DNA of 64,000 bases from Luteimonas granuli (GCF_007795095.1 NZ_CP042218.1:62001-126000); one strand, 5' to 3'. Counted from the first letter of the stretch, positions 36,517 to 46,920 are shown. The notes: a model not told the origin generated them from the sequence alone. Made by a program: numbers and translations.

Positions 36517-37719
36517 TCAGCGGATCAGGTTGAACAGCGACATCCGCTGCATCTGCATGAAGCTCAGCTGCGCGGCCTCGAGCGCGACCTTCTCCAGGTC
36601 GAAGCGGGCGATGGCCTCGGCGTAGTCCAGGTCGCGCAGCCCGGACAGCGTGCTTTCGATGGTCAGGCCGTGCGCTGCGCGCAGGTCGTCGGCCTGGTCC
36701 AGCGCGGCCAGGCGGGAGCCACCGTCGGCGCGCGCGTCGATGAAGTGCTGCTGCGCGGTGGCGATGTCGCGCAGGGCGCCCTGCAGCGCGTTCTGCTGCA
36801 CGGTGCGCTGCGCATCGGTGGTCGGATCCATGCCCAGCGCATCGAGCAGACCGTCGATGGTGGCGAACACGTCCCGGGTGCCGGCGGGCGCGATCGAGAA
36901 CGTGTCGCCGTCGGCGGGCGTGCCGCTGAGCACCAGGCGCGTTCCGCCGAAGTCGATCGCTTCGCCCGGTGCATGGAGGCCGCCGCCCAGCACGGTACCG
37001 GCCGCGTCCTCGATGGAGTACGCGCCGCCGGCGGCGAACACGATGCGGTGGCCGACGCCGCTCCAGGCGGTGGAGTCGGTCACGCTGGCGCCGGTCACCA
37101 CGCCGCTGCCGGCGTTGGCGGGGTCGGCGGCGGCGTCGATCCGGCCGTCGCCCACGCGCACGCGCATGAAGATCTCGCTGCCGGGCAGGGCGTCGTCGAC
37201 GAACATCTCCGGCCCGATCTCGACGCTGCGTCGCGTCTGGTCGCCGGCGTAGGCCACGCCGCCGGCGCCCGCAGCGAACGGCGGGTTGCCGTCGCGGGTG
37301 CCGCCGAACAGATAGCGGCCGGTGCCGTCGGGGGTGTTGGCGAGGTCGAGCAGGGTGTCGCGCAAGCGAGCGACTTCGATCGCGATGTCGCGGCGGTCGC
37401 TGTCCGACAGCGTGCCGCCGTTGGCCTGCACGGTGAGGGTGTTGATCCGCCGCAGGACGTCGCCGGCCTGGGTCAGGGCATTCTCCTGCAGGCCAAGGCG
37501 ATGGCGGACTACGTCCCCATTGGCACCGAACTGCTCGAGTTCGGCCAGCGCCCGGTCGAGTGCCACCGCGGCGCCGGCGCCCACGGGATCGTCCTTGGCG
37601 GTGAGCAGCTTGCTGCCCGTCGTCAGTTGCTGCTGCAGCCGTGCCAGCGAGGCCTGCTTCGACTGCAGGGTGGTGATGGACTGCTGGTACAGCGCGGGCG
37701 TGGAGATGCGGTGGTTCAT
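36517..37719 (-). CDS. flgL: Hook-filament junction protein FlgL
   Basis: 400-residue FlgL/HAP3. Flagellin-like N-terminus (MNHRISTPALYQQSITTLQ, QQLTTGSKLLTAKDDP) and C-terminus (LDYAEAIARFDLEKVALEAA, ending QRMSLFNLI). It joins FlgK to the filament. ATG 37719 overlaps the flgK stop by 4 bases. Last gene of the flgG-flgL run. Confidence 0.95.
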   Translation of the reverse strand: MNHRISTPALYQQSITTLQSKQASLARLQQQLTTGSKLLTAKDDPVGAGAAVALDRALAELEQFGANGDVVRHRLGLQENALTQAGDVLRRINTLTVQANGGTLSDSDRRDIAIEVARLRDTLLDLANTPDGTGRYLFGGTRDGNPPFAAGAGGVAYAGDQTRRSVEIGPEMFVDDALPGSEIFMRVRVGDGRIDAAADPANAGSGVVTGASVTDSTAWSGVGHRIVFAAGGAYSIEDAAGTVLGGGLHAPGEAIDFGGTRLVLSGTPADGDTFSIAPAGTRDVFATIDGLLDALGMDPTTDAQRTVQQNALQGALRDIATAQQHFIDARADGGSRLAALDQADDLRAAHGLTIESTLSGLRDLDYAEAIARFDLEKVALEAAQLSFMQMQRMSLFNLIR

Positions 37720-39593
37720 CGGCGGATGCTTCCCAGCAGGGTCTGGAACAGGGTATCGGCCGTGGAAATGATCTGCGCAGCCGCCTGGTAGGCCTGCTGC
37801 AGGCGGAGCATGTCGGCGGCCTCCTCGTCGAGGTTGACACCGGACACCGCGTCGCGCGCGGCCTGGGCCTGGCCGTGCAGCACGCCCTGCGCTTCGGCGG
37901 CGTAGCCCGACTGGCGCGCCGCCGAACCGACCGAGGTGGTCAGGCCGGAGATCGCGCCGTTCAGGCTCAGGCTGCCGCCGTCCAGGGTGCGCAGGTCGTC
38001 GAAGTCGGCCAGGAGCCTGGCGTTGCCGTTGTCGCTGGACCCCGCGCCCACCGGGCCCACGGTGAAGCGGTCGCCGGCCGCCGGCACGCCGTCGAGCGTG
38101 AACGACCAGCCGCTGCCGCTGACGGGAGTGCCGGGTGTCCACGCATACGGGCCGTTGCCGTCGATCGTGTACTGGTCGCCATCCAGGAACTCGATGGTGG
38201 CCGGGACCAGCAGGCCGGCATCGGCGGCATCATCGATGCGGACCGGAGAAGGCCGCGCGGTGCCGAGATTGTCGAGCGGCGCCTCGACCTTGAGCGGCGA
38301 GGCCGCGGCGATCCGCGCCGGGTCGGTGATGGCCACCGACAGGCCGCCGGCCACCTGCGCGGTCGGCTGCAGCAGGAAGCGATCGTTCTGGGCTGGAGTT
38401 CCGGCCAGCACCAGTGCGATGCCGGCGACCTGCAGCGGGTCGGCGCTGTCGCCGGTCCCGGTGACGGTCACGGCAGCACCAGTGGCGGCGTCGTGCGCGG
38501 TCCAGGCGCCGTCGCGCCACTGCAGGACCAGGTTGCGGCCGTCCACCGCCCCGATATCGGCCACGGACGCCGAAAGCTGCCCGTCGCCGGCGTTGCCGGC
38601 GTGTGCGTTCGCCGCGGGTGCGGGCAGGTTGAAGAACGCCCCGCCCATGGCGCCGTACTGGTCCATGCCCTGTGCGTGTCCGGCGTTGAAGCCCTGGCCC
38701 AGCGCGAGCGCGATGCGTCCCAGTTCACCCTGCGCCGGGTCGAGCACCTGGCTGCGGAACTCGAGCAGGCCGCCGATGCGTCCGCCAAGCGCGCGCTCGT
38801 CGATGCGCACGGCCTGTCCCTGCGCCTGCAGTGCGAGCTGCAGGCGCTCGGGTCGGTAGGGGTCGGCCACGACGGTGAGCGTGGAGGCGTTGCTGCCCAC
38901 GACCAGCGCCTGGCCGCCGGCGGTGAAGACGTTGATCGCGGCGCCGTCCTGCTGGACCGTGCTGCCACCGGCGTAGGACACCAGCTCGCCGACCAGCCGG
39001 TCGCGGCGGTCGAGCAGGTCCGGGGCGGCCTGCGCGGCCCTGCCGATCTCGGCGTTGAGTCGCGCGATCCCGTCGGCGAGACGGTTGACTTCATCGGCGC
39101 CGGCGACCAGGCCGCCGTCGACCTCGCGCGAGAGCCGGTCGAACTGGCCCTGCATCTGCTGGAAGCGCGAGGCGAGGGCATTGGCCTGGCCGAGCATGTT
39201 CTGGCGCTGGGCAGGGGCCGCGGCATTGGCCGAGAGCGCGCTGACCGAATCGAAGAAGCCCGACCACAGCCCGGCGATGCCGGTGGCCGGATCCGACATC
39301 AGGCCGTCGAGGCGGCCGGAGAGCGATGACAGCTGCTGCAGGCGGGCGAGTTCGCCGCCGCTGTCGACCAGGCGGGCATTGGCCAGGTCGTCGACCACGC
39401 GCCGGATGTCGACGATCTGCGTCCCGCGCCCGATGTAGCCGACGCCGACGTCGGCCGGCGAGCGGGCCTCGAAGTCGATCCGCTGCCGGCTGTAGCCCGC
39501 GGTATTCACGTTGGCCACGTTGTGCCCGACCGTGGTCAGGGCGCGCTGGAAGGCGATCAGCGCGCTGGTGCCGGTGGAAAGGACGTCGGCCAT
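37716..39593 (-). CDS. flgK: Hook-filament junction protein FlgK
   Basis: 625-residue FlgK/HAP1. N-terminus with the rod/hook signature (LSTGTSALIAFQRALTTVGH, HNVANVNTAGYSRQR) and C-terminus LDEEAADMLRLQQAYQAAAQ ending in TLLGSIRR. The long central region is variable. It forms the first ring between hook and filament. Three bases separate it from flgJ. Confidence 0.96.
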   Translation of the reverse strand: MADVLSTGTSALIAFQRALTTVGHNVANVNTAGYSRQRIDFEARSPADVGVGYIGRGTQIVDIRRVVDDLANARLVDSGGELARLQQLSSLSGRLDGLMSDPATGIAGLWSGFFDSVSALSANAAAPAQRQNMLGQANALASRFQQMQGQFDRLSREVDGGLVAGADEVNRLADGIARLNAEIGRAAQAAPDLLDRRDRLVGELVSYAGGSTVQQDGAAINVFTAGGQALVVGSNASTLTVVADPYRPERLQLALQAQGQAVRIDERALGGRIGGLLEFRSQVLDPAQGELGRIALALGQGFNAGHAQGMDQYGAMGGAFFNLPAPAANAHAGNAGDGQLSASVADIGAVDGRNLVLQWRDGAWTAHDAATGAAVTVTGTGDSADPLQVAGIALVLAGTPAQNDRFLLQPTAQVAGGLSVAITDPARIAAASPLKVEAPLDNLGTARPSPVRIDDAADAGLLVPATIEFLDGDQYTIDGNGPYAWTPGTPVSGSGWSFTLDGVPAAGDRFTVGPVGAGSSDNGNARLLADFDDLRTLDGGSLSLNGAISGLTTSVGSAARQSGYAAEAQGVLHGQAQAARDAVSGVNLDEEAADMLRLQQAYQAAAQIISTADTLFQTLLGSIRR

Positions 39594-39596
39594 GGA

Positions 39597-40631
39597 CTAT
39601 CTCCGGAGGATGGCCGACAGGGCACGGCCCAAAGTCGGTCCGTTGCTGATCGCCGCGATCTTGTCGGCGTAGGCGGGATCGGTGGCATAGCCGGCGCGCT
39701 GCAGGCCCTGGGCGAAGCTGCGCACGTCGGCTCCGGCTTCCAGCGCCTGCCGGTAGCGCGGGTTCCGCTTCAGCAGGCGCACGTAGTCGGCGAAGCTCTC
39801 GGCCGGGCTTGCGTAGGCGCGGAATTCCGCACGCTCGTTGCGGCGTACGCCATCGCGGTATTCATGGGTGACGGCGGAGACGCGCTCGCCGCTCCAGCCG
39901 GCGGCCTTGATCCCGAACAGGTTGTTCGCGCTGGCGCCGTCGCCGCGCTGGATCCCGCGCCGGCCCCAGCCGGTCTCCAGCGCGGCCTGGGCGACCAGGG
40001 CGCGGGGATCCACGCCCAGTTCGTCCGCGGCACGCTGCGCATGCGGCCAGACCGAGGCCACGAAGCCTTCCGGGCTGCGCGGATCGAAGCCCGCTGCGCC
40101 GCTGGCGGCGGCCGCGCCGGCCTTCGCCGCTGCGGACACCACCGCGGCGCCGGGCAGGTGCGACAGGGCCGCGCCAGCGGCTTCGGCGACCGGGCGGGCG
40201 CGGGCGATCAGGCGTTCGACCAGGGTGTCCATCGGCGAGCGCTCCGGCGTCTCCGTGGCGTTGGACGCCGTGCGCGCATCCTCGGCCGCGAAAGAGGGCG
40301 ACGGAGACCCGCGGCCGTCGGTATCCGCGGACGAAAGCCGCGCATCCAGCGTGGGTGGTGTCGCGCTGTCGCCGCCGAGCTGGCGCGCGATCATCGCGGC
40401 CAGACCGAGGCCCGGTCCGGCGGTCAGCGACTTCGCGAGCTGCTGATCGTAGAGGTCGCGATAGAGCTGGTTCTCGCCCGGGAACAGCGAGTCGCCGAAG
40501 CTGGCGTCGCGCATGCTCCTGATCATCATCTGCGCGAACACGCCCTCGAGTTCACGCGCGGCGCGGTCGATGCCCGCGGCGTCGGGGCGCTGCCCGGCGT
40601 GCAGCGGCAGGGGCTCGGCCGCGATCCGCAT
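39597..40631 (-). CDS. flgJ: Rod cap and peptidoglycan hydrolase FlgJ
   Basis: 344 residues, dual-domain FlgJ. The N-terminal rod-capping domain (LEGVFAQMMIRSMRDASFG) is joined by an Ala-rich linker to a C-terminal glucosaminidase domain with the catalytic Glu in AQAALETGWGRRGI and the YRDG and YA-x-PAES patterns. It cuts a hole in the cell wall for rod passage. Overlaps flgI by one base. Confidence 0.95.
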   Translation of the reverse strand: MRIAAEPLPLHAGQRPDAAGIDRAARELEGVFAQMMIRSMRDASFGDSLFPGENQLYRDLYDQQLAKSLTAGPGLGLAAMIARQLGGDSATPPTLDARLSSADTDGRGSPSPSFAAEDARTASNATETPERSPMDTLVERLIARARPVAEAAGAALSHLPGAAVVSAAAKAGAAAASGAAGFDPRSPEGFVASVWPHAQRAADELGVDPRALVAQAALETGWGRRGIQRGDGASANNLFGIKAAGWSGERVSAVTHEYRDGVRRNERAEFRAYASPAESFADYVRLLKRNPRYRQALEAGADVRSFAQGLQRAGYATDPAYADKIAAISNGPTLGRALSAILRR

Positions 40632-41770
40632 CAGATCACCTCGAGCTCCGCGCGCAGGGCGCCGGCCTGTTTCAGCGCCTCGAGGATTGCGACCAGGTCG
40701 CCGGGAGCGGCGCCGACGGCGTTCACCGCGCGCACGATCTCGTCGAGCGAAGTGCCGCCGGCGAACATGAACATGCGGCTCGCTTCCTGGCCGGCGGAGA
40801 CGTCGGAACGCGGTGTGACCGTGGTGGTGCCGCCGCGGCTGAACGCATCCGGCTGGCTGACGTCGAGGCTTTCGGTGATGGTGACGGTGAGGGAGCCGTG
40901 CGCGATCGCCGCGGGCATCACCCGGACCTCGGCGCCGATCACCACGGTCCCGGTGCGCGAATTGACGATGACCCTCGCGGGCGCCGACCCGGGCGTGAGC
41001 TGCACGTTCTCGACCTCGGCCAGCAAGCCGATGCGTGCGCCGGGGTCGTAGGGCGCCCGCACGGCCACGGTGACGCCGTCCACGGCCCGCGCGGTACCCG
41101 GTCCGAAGCGCGCGTCCAGCGCGGCGACCATGCGCGAGACGGTGGTGAAGTCGGCCCGGTGCAGGTTGAGCGTCAGCTCGCCGCTGCCGCCGAAGCCGCC
41201 GTCGACCTCGCGCTCGACCATGGCGCCGTTGGGGATGCGGCCCACGCTGGGCACGTTGACCGAGACCCGCGAGCCGTCGCGACCCTGGGCGCCGAAGCCG
41301 CCGACGATCAGGCTGCCCTGTGCCATCGCGTACACCTGCCCGTCGGCGCCCTTGAGCGGCGCCATCAGCAGGGTGCCGCCGCGGAGCGACACCGCGTTGG
41401 CGACGGAGGAGACGGTCACGTCGATGGTCTGGCCGGGCTTGGCGAAAGGAGGCAGTTCCGCATGTATCGCCACCGCGGCCACATTCTTGAGCTGCGGATT
41501 GACGTTGTCGGGGATGGCCACGCCAAGCTCGTTGAGCATGTTGCGCAGGCTCTGCACGGTGAAGGGCGCCTGGCTGGTGCGGTCGCCGCTGCCGTCCAGG
41601 CCGACCACCAGGCCGTAGCCCACCAGCGCGTTGCCGCGTACGCCGCCGACGCTGGCGAGGTCCTTGATGCGTTCCTGCGCATGGACGGGCGCGACGATCA
41701 GCAGCACCGCCAGGGCGGCAGCGATCAGGGCGCGGAGCGGGGAGGGCGACAGGGTAGGCATGGCGGCCAT
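40631..41770 (-). CDS. flgI: Flagellar P-ring protein FlgI
   Basis: 379-residue P-ring subunit with a Sec signal peptide (hydrophobic [15 protein letters not shown], cleavage after VHA). Family patterns [29 protein letters not shown], and a C-terminus that ends with [20 protein letters not shown]. Forms the periplasmic bushing of the rod; FlgA is its chaperone. Confidence 0.97.
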   Translation of the reverse strand: MAAMPTLSPSPLRALIAAALAVLLIVAPVHAQERIKDLASVGGVRGNALVGYGLVVGLDGSGDRTSQAPFTVQSLRNMLNELGVAIPDNVNPQLKNVAAVAIHAELPPFAKPGQTIDVTVSSVANAVSLRGGTLLMAPLKGADGQVYAMAQGSLIVGGFGAQGRDGSRVSVNVPSVGRIPNGAMVEREVDGGFGGSGELTLNLHRADFTTVSRMVAALDARFGPGTARAVDGVTVAVRAPYDPGARIGLLAEVENVQLTPGSAPARVIVNSRTGTVVIGAEVRVMPAAIAHGSLTVTITESLDVSQPDAFSRGGTTTVTPRSDVSAGQEASRMFMFAGGTSLDEIVRAVNAVGAAPGDLVAILEALKQAGALRAELEVI

Positions 41771-41771
41771 C

Positions 41772-42479
41772 TCAGTAGGGGAACAGCCGCGAGTTGAAGA
41801 ACCGGGCCAGCCAGCCCATGGAATTGGACTGCGCCAGGGCGCCGCGGCCGCCGTACACGATGCGCGCTTCGGCGACGCGGCTGGACGGCACGGTGTTGGT
41901 GGGACCGATGTCCGACGGACGGACGATACCCTGCACCTGCACCAGCTCGTTGCCCTGGTTCAGCCGCAGGTTCTTGCTGCCTTCCACCAGAAGGTTGCCG
42001 TTGGGCAGGCGCTGCACCACGGTCACGGTGATGCTGCCCTGCAGGCGGTTGCTCTGCGCGCTGCGCCCGCTGCCATCGAAGTCGCGGGCGCCCTCGGCCG
42101 AGGCGCCGAGCACCTCGCGGCCGTTCACCGTGACCGGCGCACCGAACAGGTCCGGCGCGCCGATGTCGATCGAGCCTTCCTTGCCGACGCTGGTGCTGGC
42201 GTTGGTCTGCGCGGTGGTGTTCTCCACCAGCTGGATGGTCAGCAGGTCGCCGACGTCGCGCGCGCGCCTGTCCGAGTACAGCGACAGTCCGCCGCCTCCG
42301 CCGGCCCGGTAGATCGCGCCCTGCGTCGGCCCGGCGGCCTCCATCGTCGTCGCGGCATGGAGCGGCGCCAGCGGCGGGTAGGGCCGCACGTCGCCGGCGG
42401 CGACGCAGCCCGACAGCAGGGCGGCCGCGGCCACGCCGGCGATGCCGGCGGCGTGCTGGAGCCTCGGGAAGCGGTTCAT
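41772..42479 (-). CDS. flgH: Flagellar L-ring lipoprotein FlgH
   Basis: 235-residue outer-membrane lipoprotein. Lipobox LLSGC with acylated Cys25. L-ring patterns [39 protein letters not shown] and [19 protein letters not shown]. Forms the outer-membrane bushing. Seventeen bases after flgG. Confidence 0.97.
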   Translation of the reverse strand: MNRFPRLQHAAGIAGVAAAALLSGCVAAGDVRPYPPLAPLHAATTMEAAGPTQGAIYRAGGGGGLSLYSDRRARDVGDLLTIQLVENTTAQTNASTSVGKEGSIDIGAPDLFGAPVTVNGREVLGASAEGARDFDGSGRSAQSNRLQGSITVTVVQRLPNGNLLVEGSKNLRLNQGNELVQVQGIVRPSDIGPTNTVPSSRVAEARIVYGGRGALAQSNSMGWLARFFNSRLFPY

Positions 42480-42496
42480 CGCGACGTCTCCGTCGA

Positions 42497-43282
42497 TCAG
42501 ACGTTGTTGTTGAGGTAGCCGAGCATCGCGTCGGTCGTGGAGATCGCCTTGGCGTTCATCTCGTAGGCGCGCTGGGTCTCGATCATTCCCACCAGTTCCT
42601 CGACCACGTTGACGTTGCTGCCCTCGAGCGCGCCCTGTTCGAGCAGGCCGAGGCCGCCCAGGCCCGGCGTGCCGTTCTGTGCAGGACCGGAAGCCGCGGT
42701 CTCCATGTAGAGGTTCTGGCCCCGCGCCTGCAGGCCCGCCGGGTTGATGAAGTCGCTGATGGCCAGCAGGCCGATCTCGAGCGCCTGGGCCTCTCCTGCC
42801 ATCTGCACGCTGATCGTGCCGTCCTTGCCGATGGTCACCGACTGCGCGCCCTCGGGCACCTGGATGCCGGGTTGCACCGGGAAGCCGCTGGAGGTGACGA
42901 GCTCGCCCTCGGCGTTGACCTGGAAGCTGCCGTCCCGGGTGTAGGCCGGCGTGCCGTCGGGCAGCTGGACCTCGAAGAAGCCTCGGCCGTTGATCATCAC
43001 GTCGAGCGCGCGACCGGTCTGCTGCGGGTTGCCCTGCTCGAAGTCCTTGGCGGTGGACACCACGCGCACGCCGGTGCCCAACTGCAGACCGGACGGCAGC
43101 TGCGTCTGCGCCGAGGTCGCCCCGCCGGGCTGGCGCAGCTGCTGGTAGAGCAGGTCTTCGAAGTTGGCGCGGTCGCGCTTGAAGCCCGTGGTGTTGGTGT
43201 TGGCCAGGTTGTTGGCCACGACCGACATGCGCGTCTGCTGCGCGTCGAGTCCGGTCTTCGCGACCCAGAGGGCCTGGTTCAT
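42497..43282 (-). CDS. flgG: Distal rod protein FlgG
   Basis: 261 residues, the standard FlgG length. N-terminus [19 protein letters not shown] and [21 protein letters not shown]-terminus [20 protein letters not shown] ending GYLNNNV. Builds the distal rod. A full-consensus sigma-54 promoter at 43330-43344 heads flgG-H-I-J-K-L. Confidence 0.97.
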   Translation of the reverse strand: MNQALWVAKTGLDAQQTRMSVVANNLANTNTTGFKRDRANFEDLLYQQLRQPGGATSAQTQLPSGLQLGTGVRVVSTAKDFEQGNPQQTGRALDVMINGRGFFEVQLPDGTPAYTRDGSFQVNAEGELVTSSGFPVQPGIQVPEGAQSVTIGKDGTISVQMAGEAQALEIGLLAISDFINPAGLQARGQNLYMETAASGPAQNGTPGLGGLGLLEQGALEGSNVNVVEELVGMIETQRAYEMNAKAISTTDAMLGYLNNNV

Positions 43283-43329
43283 GGTCGGTTCCTCGGTGCG
43301 GGCGCGGTGGCGCCGTCAGGTCGGGAGAT

Positions 43330-43344
43330 GCAATGCGCGTGCCA
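43330..43344 (-). promoter_or_regulatory. Sigma-54 promoter for flgG-H-I-J-K-L
   Basis: TGGCAC-N5-TTGC on the minus strand, complete consensus. Predicted start about 36 bases before the flgG ATG. Confidence 0.85.
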
Positions 43345-43355
43345 GGGCATCCGCG

Positions 43356-44108
43356 TCAGCCGCCCAGGCGCAGCAGGCTGTTGGCGGCCTGGGCGTTGTC
43401 GTCGCCGCGCTGGATCAGCTTCACCTGCATCTCGAACTGGCGCTGCAGCTGGATCATCTGCACCAGGGTCCCCGTGGCGTCGACGTTGCTGCCCTCCAGC
43501 ACGCCGGTGGTCATCACGTCGCCGGCGGCGGGTGCCGGTGGCTGCCGGGGGTCGATGCCGCGCATCAGGCCGTCGAGGCCGCGGGCCAGGACGGCGGGCG
43601 CCGCGTCCACCGCGCGGATGCGGCCGACCACGGCCAGCGTGGCCGGGCCCTCGCCCAGCGGCACGATGGACACCGTGCCGTCATGGCCGATGTCCATGGC
43701 CTGGTGCGGCGGGATCGCCAGCGGCTGTCCGGTGTTGGCGTCGAGCAAGGGCTGGCCGCTGCCGGCCAGCAGCTGGCCGTTGGGGGTCAGCATCAGGTTG
43801 CCGGCGCGGGTATAGGCCTCGCCGCCGTCTGGCGCCTGCACGGCAAGCCAGCGGTCCGCACGCAGGGAAACGTCCAGTGGATTCCCGGTGACGCGCTGCG
43901 CACCGGTCCGGTTGTCGAAGCCGGCGTCGGTGTGCAGGGCACCGACGCGCGAGGCATGCCCCGCGCCCGGGATGCGATAGGCCTCGGTATTGGCCAGCGC
44001 CGCGCGGAAGCCCGCGGTATCGGCGTTGGCCAGGTTGTGGGAGACCGTGCCCTGTGCCTGCAGCGTGGCGCGGGCACCGGTGGCGGCGACGTAGAGGGCC
44101 TTGTCCAT
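43356..44108 (-). CDS. flgF: Proximal rod protein FlgF
   Basis: 250-residue rod protein. MDKALYVAATGARATLQAQG and HNLANADTAGFRAAL at the N-terminus; GSNVDATGTLVQMIQLQRQF at the C-terminus. Its ATG (44108) shares one base with the flgE stop. The last gene of flgB-C-D-E-F before the flgG promoter. Confidence 0.95.
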   Translation of the reverse strand: MDKALYVAATGARATLQAQGTVSHNLANADTAGFRAALANTEAYRIPGAGHASRVGALHTDAGFDNRTGAQRVTGNPLDVSLRADRWLAVQAPDGGEAYTRAGNLMLTPNGQLLAGSGQPLLDANTGQPLAIPPHQAMDIGHDGTVSIVPLGEGPATLAVVGRIRAVDAAPAVLARGLDGLMRGIDPRQPPAPAAGDVMTTGVLEGSNVDATGTLVQMIQLQRQFEMQVKLIQRGDDNAQAANSLLRLGG

Positions 44109-45331
44109 CAGCGGATGTTGATGACCGTCTGTGTGGTCTGGTCCTGGGTCGAGATCATCTGCGCATTGGCCTGGAAGTTGCGCTGGGCGACGATCATGTT
44201 GACCAGCTGCTCGGTCAGGTCGACGGTGGACGACTCCAGCGAGCCCCCGTGGATCTGCCCGAAGTCCGAGGTGTCGGGCGCGCCGGTGCGCGGGACGCCG
44301 GAGGAGTGGGTCTCCGCCCAGACGTTGTTGCCCTGCGACTGCAGGCCCTGCGGGTTGACGAAGGTGGACAGCGCGATCAGGCCCAGCGGGCGGTCGGCGC
44401 CGTTGGAATAGCGCGCGAACACCACGCCGTCGGCGGCGATGCTGATCTCGTTGAGCTTGCCGGCGGCATAGCCGTCCTGGCGCGCGTCGCGGAACTGGAA
44501 GCGTTCGCCGTACTGGGTGGAGCCGGTCACGTCCACGGTCAGGTTCACCGGCGCGGCGCCGTTGCCGGGATCGAACGGGTCCAGCACGATGCGGCCGTTG
44601 GTCGGGGTGACCAAAGCGCCGGTGTCGGAGAACTGCAGCGTCGCCGGCGCGCCGGCCGGCTGGCCGTCGATGAAGTTGTGGACCTCCCACTCGTTCGGGT
44701 TGGCGGTCTTCACGAAGTACGAAGTCTGGACGTGGGCCACGCCCAGCGAGTCGAACACCGTGGTGCCGCCGCTCGAGGCGTTGTAGCTGCCGGGCTCGCC
44801 GGGATCGAAGGGCGAGATGGGCATCTGCAGGGCGTTGCCGGGCAGGGTGAACATGAGGTTGAGCAGGTTGGTCTGCCGCGGCGGGCTGTCGGAAGTCAGC
44901 AGCTGCAGGTCGGTCATGCGGCCGATGTCGAAGCCGTCGCCGTCGGCGCGCGGCGGATAGACCTGCAGCCGTGCGCCCTCGGGGGTGCCGACGAAACCCT
45001 GGGGGTCGGTCTGGAAGTTGCCGGCGCGCGAGTACAGCACCGCGCCGTTCTTGTTGAGGGTGAAGAAGCCGTCGCCGTCGATCGCCATGTCGAGGCTGCG
45101 CCCGGTCGGCGTGATGTTGCCCTGCGAGAACTGCTGGGCGACGTTGCCGAGCTTGACGCCCGAGCCGATCGCGTTGCGCGACAGGCCGTAGGAGCTGTAC
45201 GAGAACAGGTCCGCGAACTCCGCGCGCGATTCCTTGAAGCCGGTGGTGTTGACGTTGGCGATGTTGTTGGCGGTCACGTTCAGGTCGGCGTTGGCCGCGT
45301 TGATGCCGGACAGTGCGGTGTTGAAGCTCAT
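44108..45331 (-). CDS. flgE: Flagellar hook protein FlgE
   Basis: 407-residue hook subunit. N-terminus MSFNTALSGINAANADLNV and NIANVNTTGFKESRAEFADL; C-terminus LVNMIVAQRNFQANAQMIST. Polymerises into the universal joint. ATG 45331; the frame is open upstream but the family start is unambiguous. Confidence 0.97.
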   Translation of the reverse strand: MSFNTALSGINAANADLNVTANNIANVNTTGFKESRAEFADLFSYSSYGLSRNAIGSGVKLGNVAQQFSQGNITPTGRSLDMAIDGDGFFTLNKNGAVLYSRAGNFQTDPQGFVGTPEGARLQVYPPRADGDGFDIGRMTDLQLLTSDSPPRQTNLLNLMFTLPGNALQMPISPFDPGEPGSYNASSGGTTVFDSLGVAHVQTSYFVKTANPNEWEVHNFIDGQPAGAPATLQFSDTGALVTPTNGRIVLDPFDPGNGAAPVNLTVDVTGSTQYGERFQFRDARQDGYAAGKLNEISIAADGVVFARYSNGADRPLGLIALSTFVNPQGLQSQGNNVWAETHSSGVPRTGAPDTSDFGQIHGGSLESSTVDLTEQLVNMIVAQRNFQANAQMISTQDQTTQTVINIR

Positions 45332-45371
45332 GACGGACTCCGTGGAATGGCGTGCTGGCGGTAGGAAGAGG

Positions 45372-46046
45372 TCAGATGACCCGCAGGACGTAACCGATCG
45401 GGGCGGTGCCGATGCCGTGCAGGTCGAGGTAGAGGCCGTCGTTGCCGACCGAAACGCTCTGGACCCGGCTGCGCGCATAGGTGGCGAGGGCGGTCCCTTC
45501 GCCACCTGCGTCGACGTGGCGCGCCGCGATGCTGTAGTTGCCTGGTGGCAGGCGGGCGCCGGAGGCATCGTTGCCGTCCCAGGAGAAGGCGAGTTCGCCG
45601 GCCGCGGCGGCCGGGATGTTCAGCTCGCGGACCTTCTGCCCGTTGGCGTCGCTGATCTCGAACGTGACCATGCCCGGGCCCGGCGCCGCGACGACGCCGC
45701 GCGCTTCGCCTTCGGCGTCGAGTGGCAGCGCGCCGGAGGGGACCAGCACCTCGCGGCCGATCAGGTGGGTGCCGCGCAGGATCTGGTCGGACTGCATCAG
45801 GCCGGCAAAGCCGTTGACCGTCTTGTTGAGGTCCTGCAGCCCCTGGACCGAGGAGAACTGGGCCAGCTGCCCCAGGAAGGCGCTGTTCTCCATCGGCTTC
45901 AGCGGGTCCTGGTGCTTGAGCTGCTCGGTCATCAGGCGCAGGAAATCGGCCTGGCCGAGCGCGTCCTCCTTCTTGCCGGCGATGGCCGCGTCGGCGGCGC
46001 CACCCAGGCCCAGGCTGCTGTACACGTCGTTGGCGATGCTGGTCAT
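45372..46046 (-). CDS. flgD: Hook cap assembly protein FlgD
   Basis: 224-residue FlgD. Conserved N-terminal segment (LGQADFLRLMTEQLKHQDPL, NSAFLGQLAQFSSVQGLQDL) and the C-terminal FlgD Ig/tudor region (ELAFSWDGNDASGARLPPGN). Scaffold for hook polymerisation. 40 bases separate it from flgE and 23 from flgC. Confidence 0.96.
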   Translation of the reverse strand: MTSIANDVYSSLGLGGAADAAIAGKKEDALGQADFLRLMTEQLKHQDPLKPMENSAFLGQLAQFSSVQGLQDLNKTVNGFAGLMQSDQILRGTHLIGREVLVPSGALPLDAEGEARGVVAAPGPGMVTFEISDANGQKVRELNIPAAAAGELAFSWDGNDASGARLPPGNYSIAARHVDAGGEGTALATYARSRVQSVSVGNDGLYLDLHGIGTAPIGYVLRVI

Positions 46047-46069
46047 GGCGGGAACTCCTGCGGCCGCGC

Positions 46070-46477
46070 TCAGCGACCCATGCTCAGGGTGGCCACCGCC
46101 AGTTCCTTGGCGGTGTTGAGGACTTCGACGCCGGCCTGGTAGCTGCGCGAGGCCGAGATCAGGTTGACCATCTGCGAGACCGGGTCGACGTTGGGCGCGT
46201 ACACATAGCCCTGCTCGTCGGCCAGCGGGTGACCGGGTTCGTAGCGCTGCACCGGCGGCGCGGAACTCTCGACGATGCCGCTCACCTGGACGCCGGTCAG
46301 GGACGGATCGCCGGTGTTGTTCACCGCGCGGAACACCGGCTCCAGCGGCCTGTAGACCTGGTCCGGCGATCCGGCCACCGAATCGGCATTGGCGAGATTG
46401 CTGGCGAGGGTGCTCAGGCGCACGGACTGCGCCTGCAGCGCGGATCCGGCGACGTCGAAGATCGGCAGGTTGCTCAT
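46070..46477 (-). CDS. flgC: Proximal rod protein FlgC
   Basis: 135 residues. N-terminus MSNLPIFDVAGSALQAQSVR with NLANADSVAG; C-terminus YVYAPNVDPVSQMVNLISAS and SYQAGVEVLNTAKELAV. Rod subunit next to FlgB. Two bases separate it from flgB. Confidence 0.96.
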   Translation of the reverse strand: MSNLPIFDVAGSALQAQSVRLSTLASNLANADSVAGSPDQVYRPLEPVFRAVNNTGDPSLTGVQVSGIVESSAPPVQRYEPGHPLADEQGYVYAPNVDPVSQMVNLISASRSYQAGVEVLNTAKELAVATLSMGR

Positions 46478-46479
46478 CG

Positions 46480-46887
46480 TTACTGTCCGGTGATGGCGGT
46501 CAGGAGAGTGCGCACCTTCGACTCGAGGAAGTTCAGCGAGGCGCGGTACTCGAGCGCGGCGCGGCCGTAGGCGGCGCGTTCGGCGTCGGGGTCGACGGTG
46601 TTGCCGTCGAGGCTGGGCTGGGCCGCGAGGCGCACCGTCTCGAAGGCATGCAGGCCGTCGATGTCTCCCAGCGCCAGGTGGTCGGGGTGGGGTTCCGCAT
46701 GCGACGAGCGGCCGCCCTGGCGCGCCTGTCCCGCGGCCTGGAGCGCGGCGTTGAAGTCGAGGTCGCGCGCCCGGTAGCCCGGGGTGTCGGCGTTGGCGAG
46801 GTTGCTGGCGATCAGCTTCAGCCGCTGCTCGCGCAGCGGCAGCGCATCGGCCTGGAAGCCCAGATAGGACGAGATCGGATTGGACAT
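46480..46887 (-). CDS. flgB: Proximal rod protein FlgB
   Basis: 135 residues. N-terminus LGFQADALPLREQRLKLIAS and NLANADTPGYRARDLDF; C-terminal helix ALEYRASLNFLESKVRTLLT. First gene of the flgB-C-D-E-F unit, preceded by a full sigma-54 promoter with a 20-base leader. Confidence 0.96.
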   Translation of the reverse strand: MSNPISSYLGFQADALPLREQRLKLIASNLANADTPGYRARDLDFNAALQAAGQARQGGRSSHAEPHPDHLALGDIDGLHAFETVRLAAQPSLDGNTVDPDAERAAYGRAALEYRASLNFLESKVRTLLTAITGQ

Positions 46888-46920
46888 GGCACCCTCCGGC
46901 GGAGCAGTGCCGGAAGCAGT

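Noticed and set aside
37754..37761. GTATCGGC inside flgK as a sigma-28 -10 box
   Set aside because: No TAAA or TCAA lies 15-16 bases away on the proper strand and it is deep inside coding sequence.
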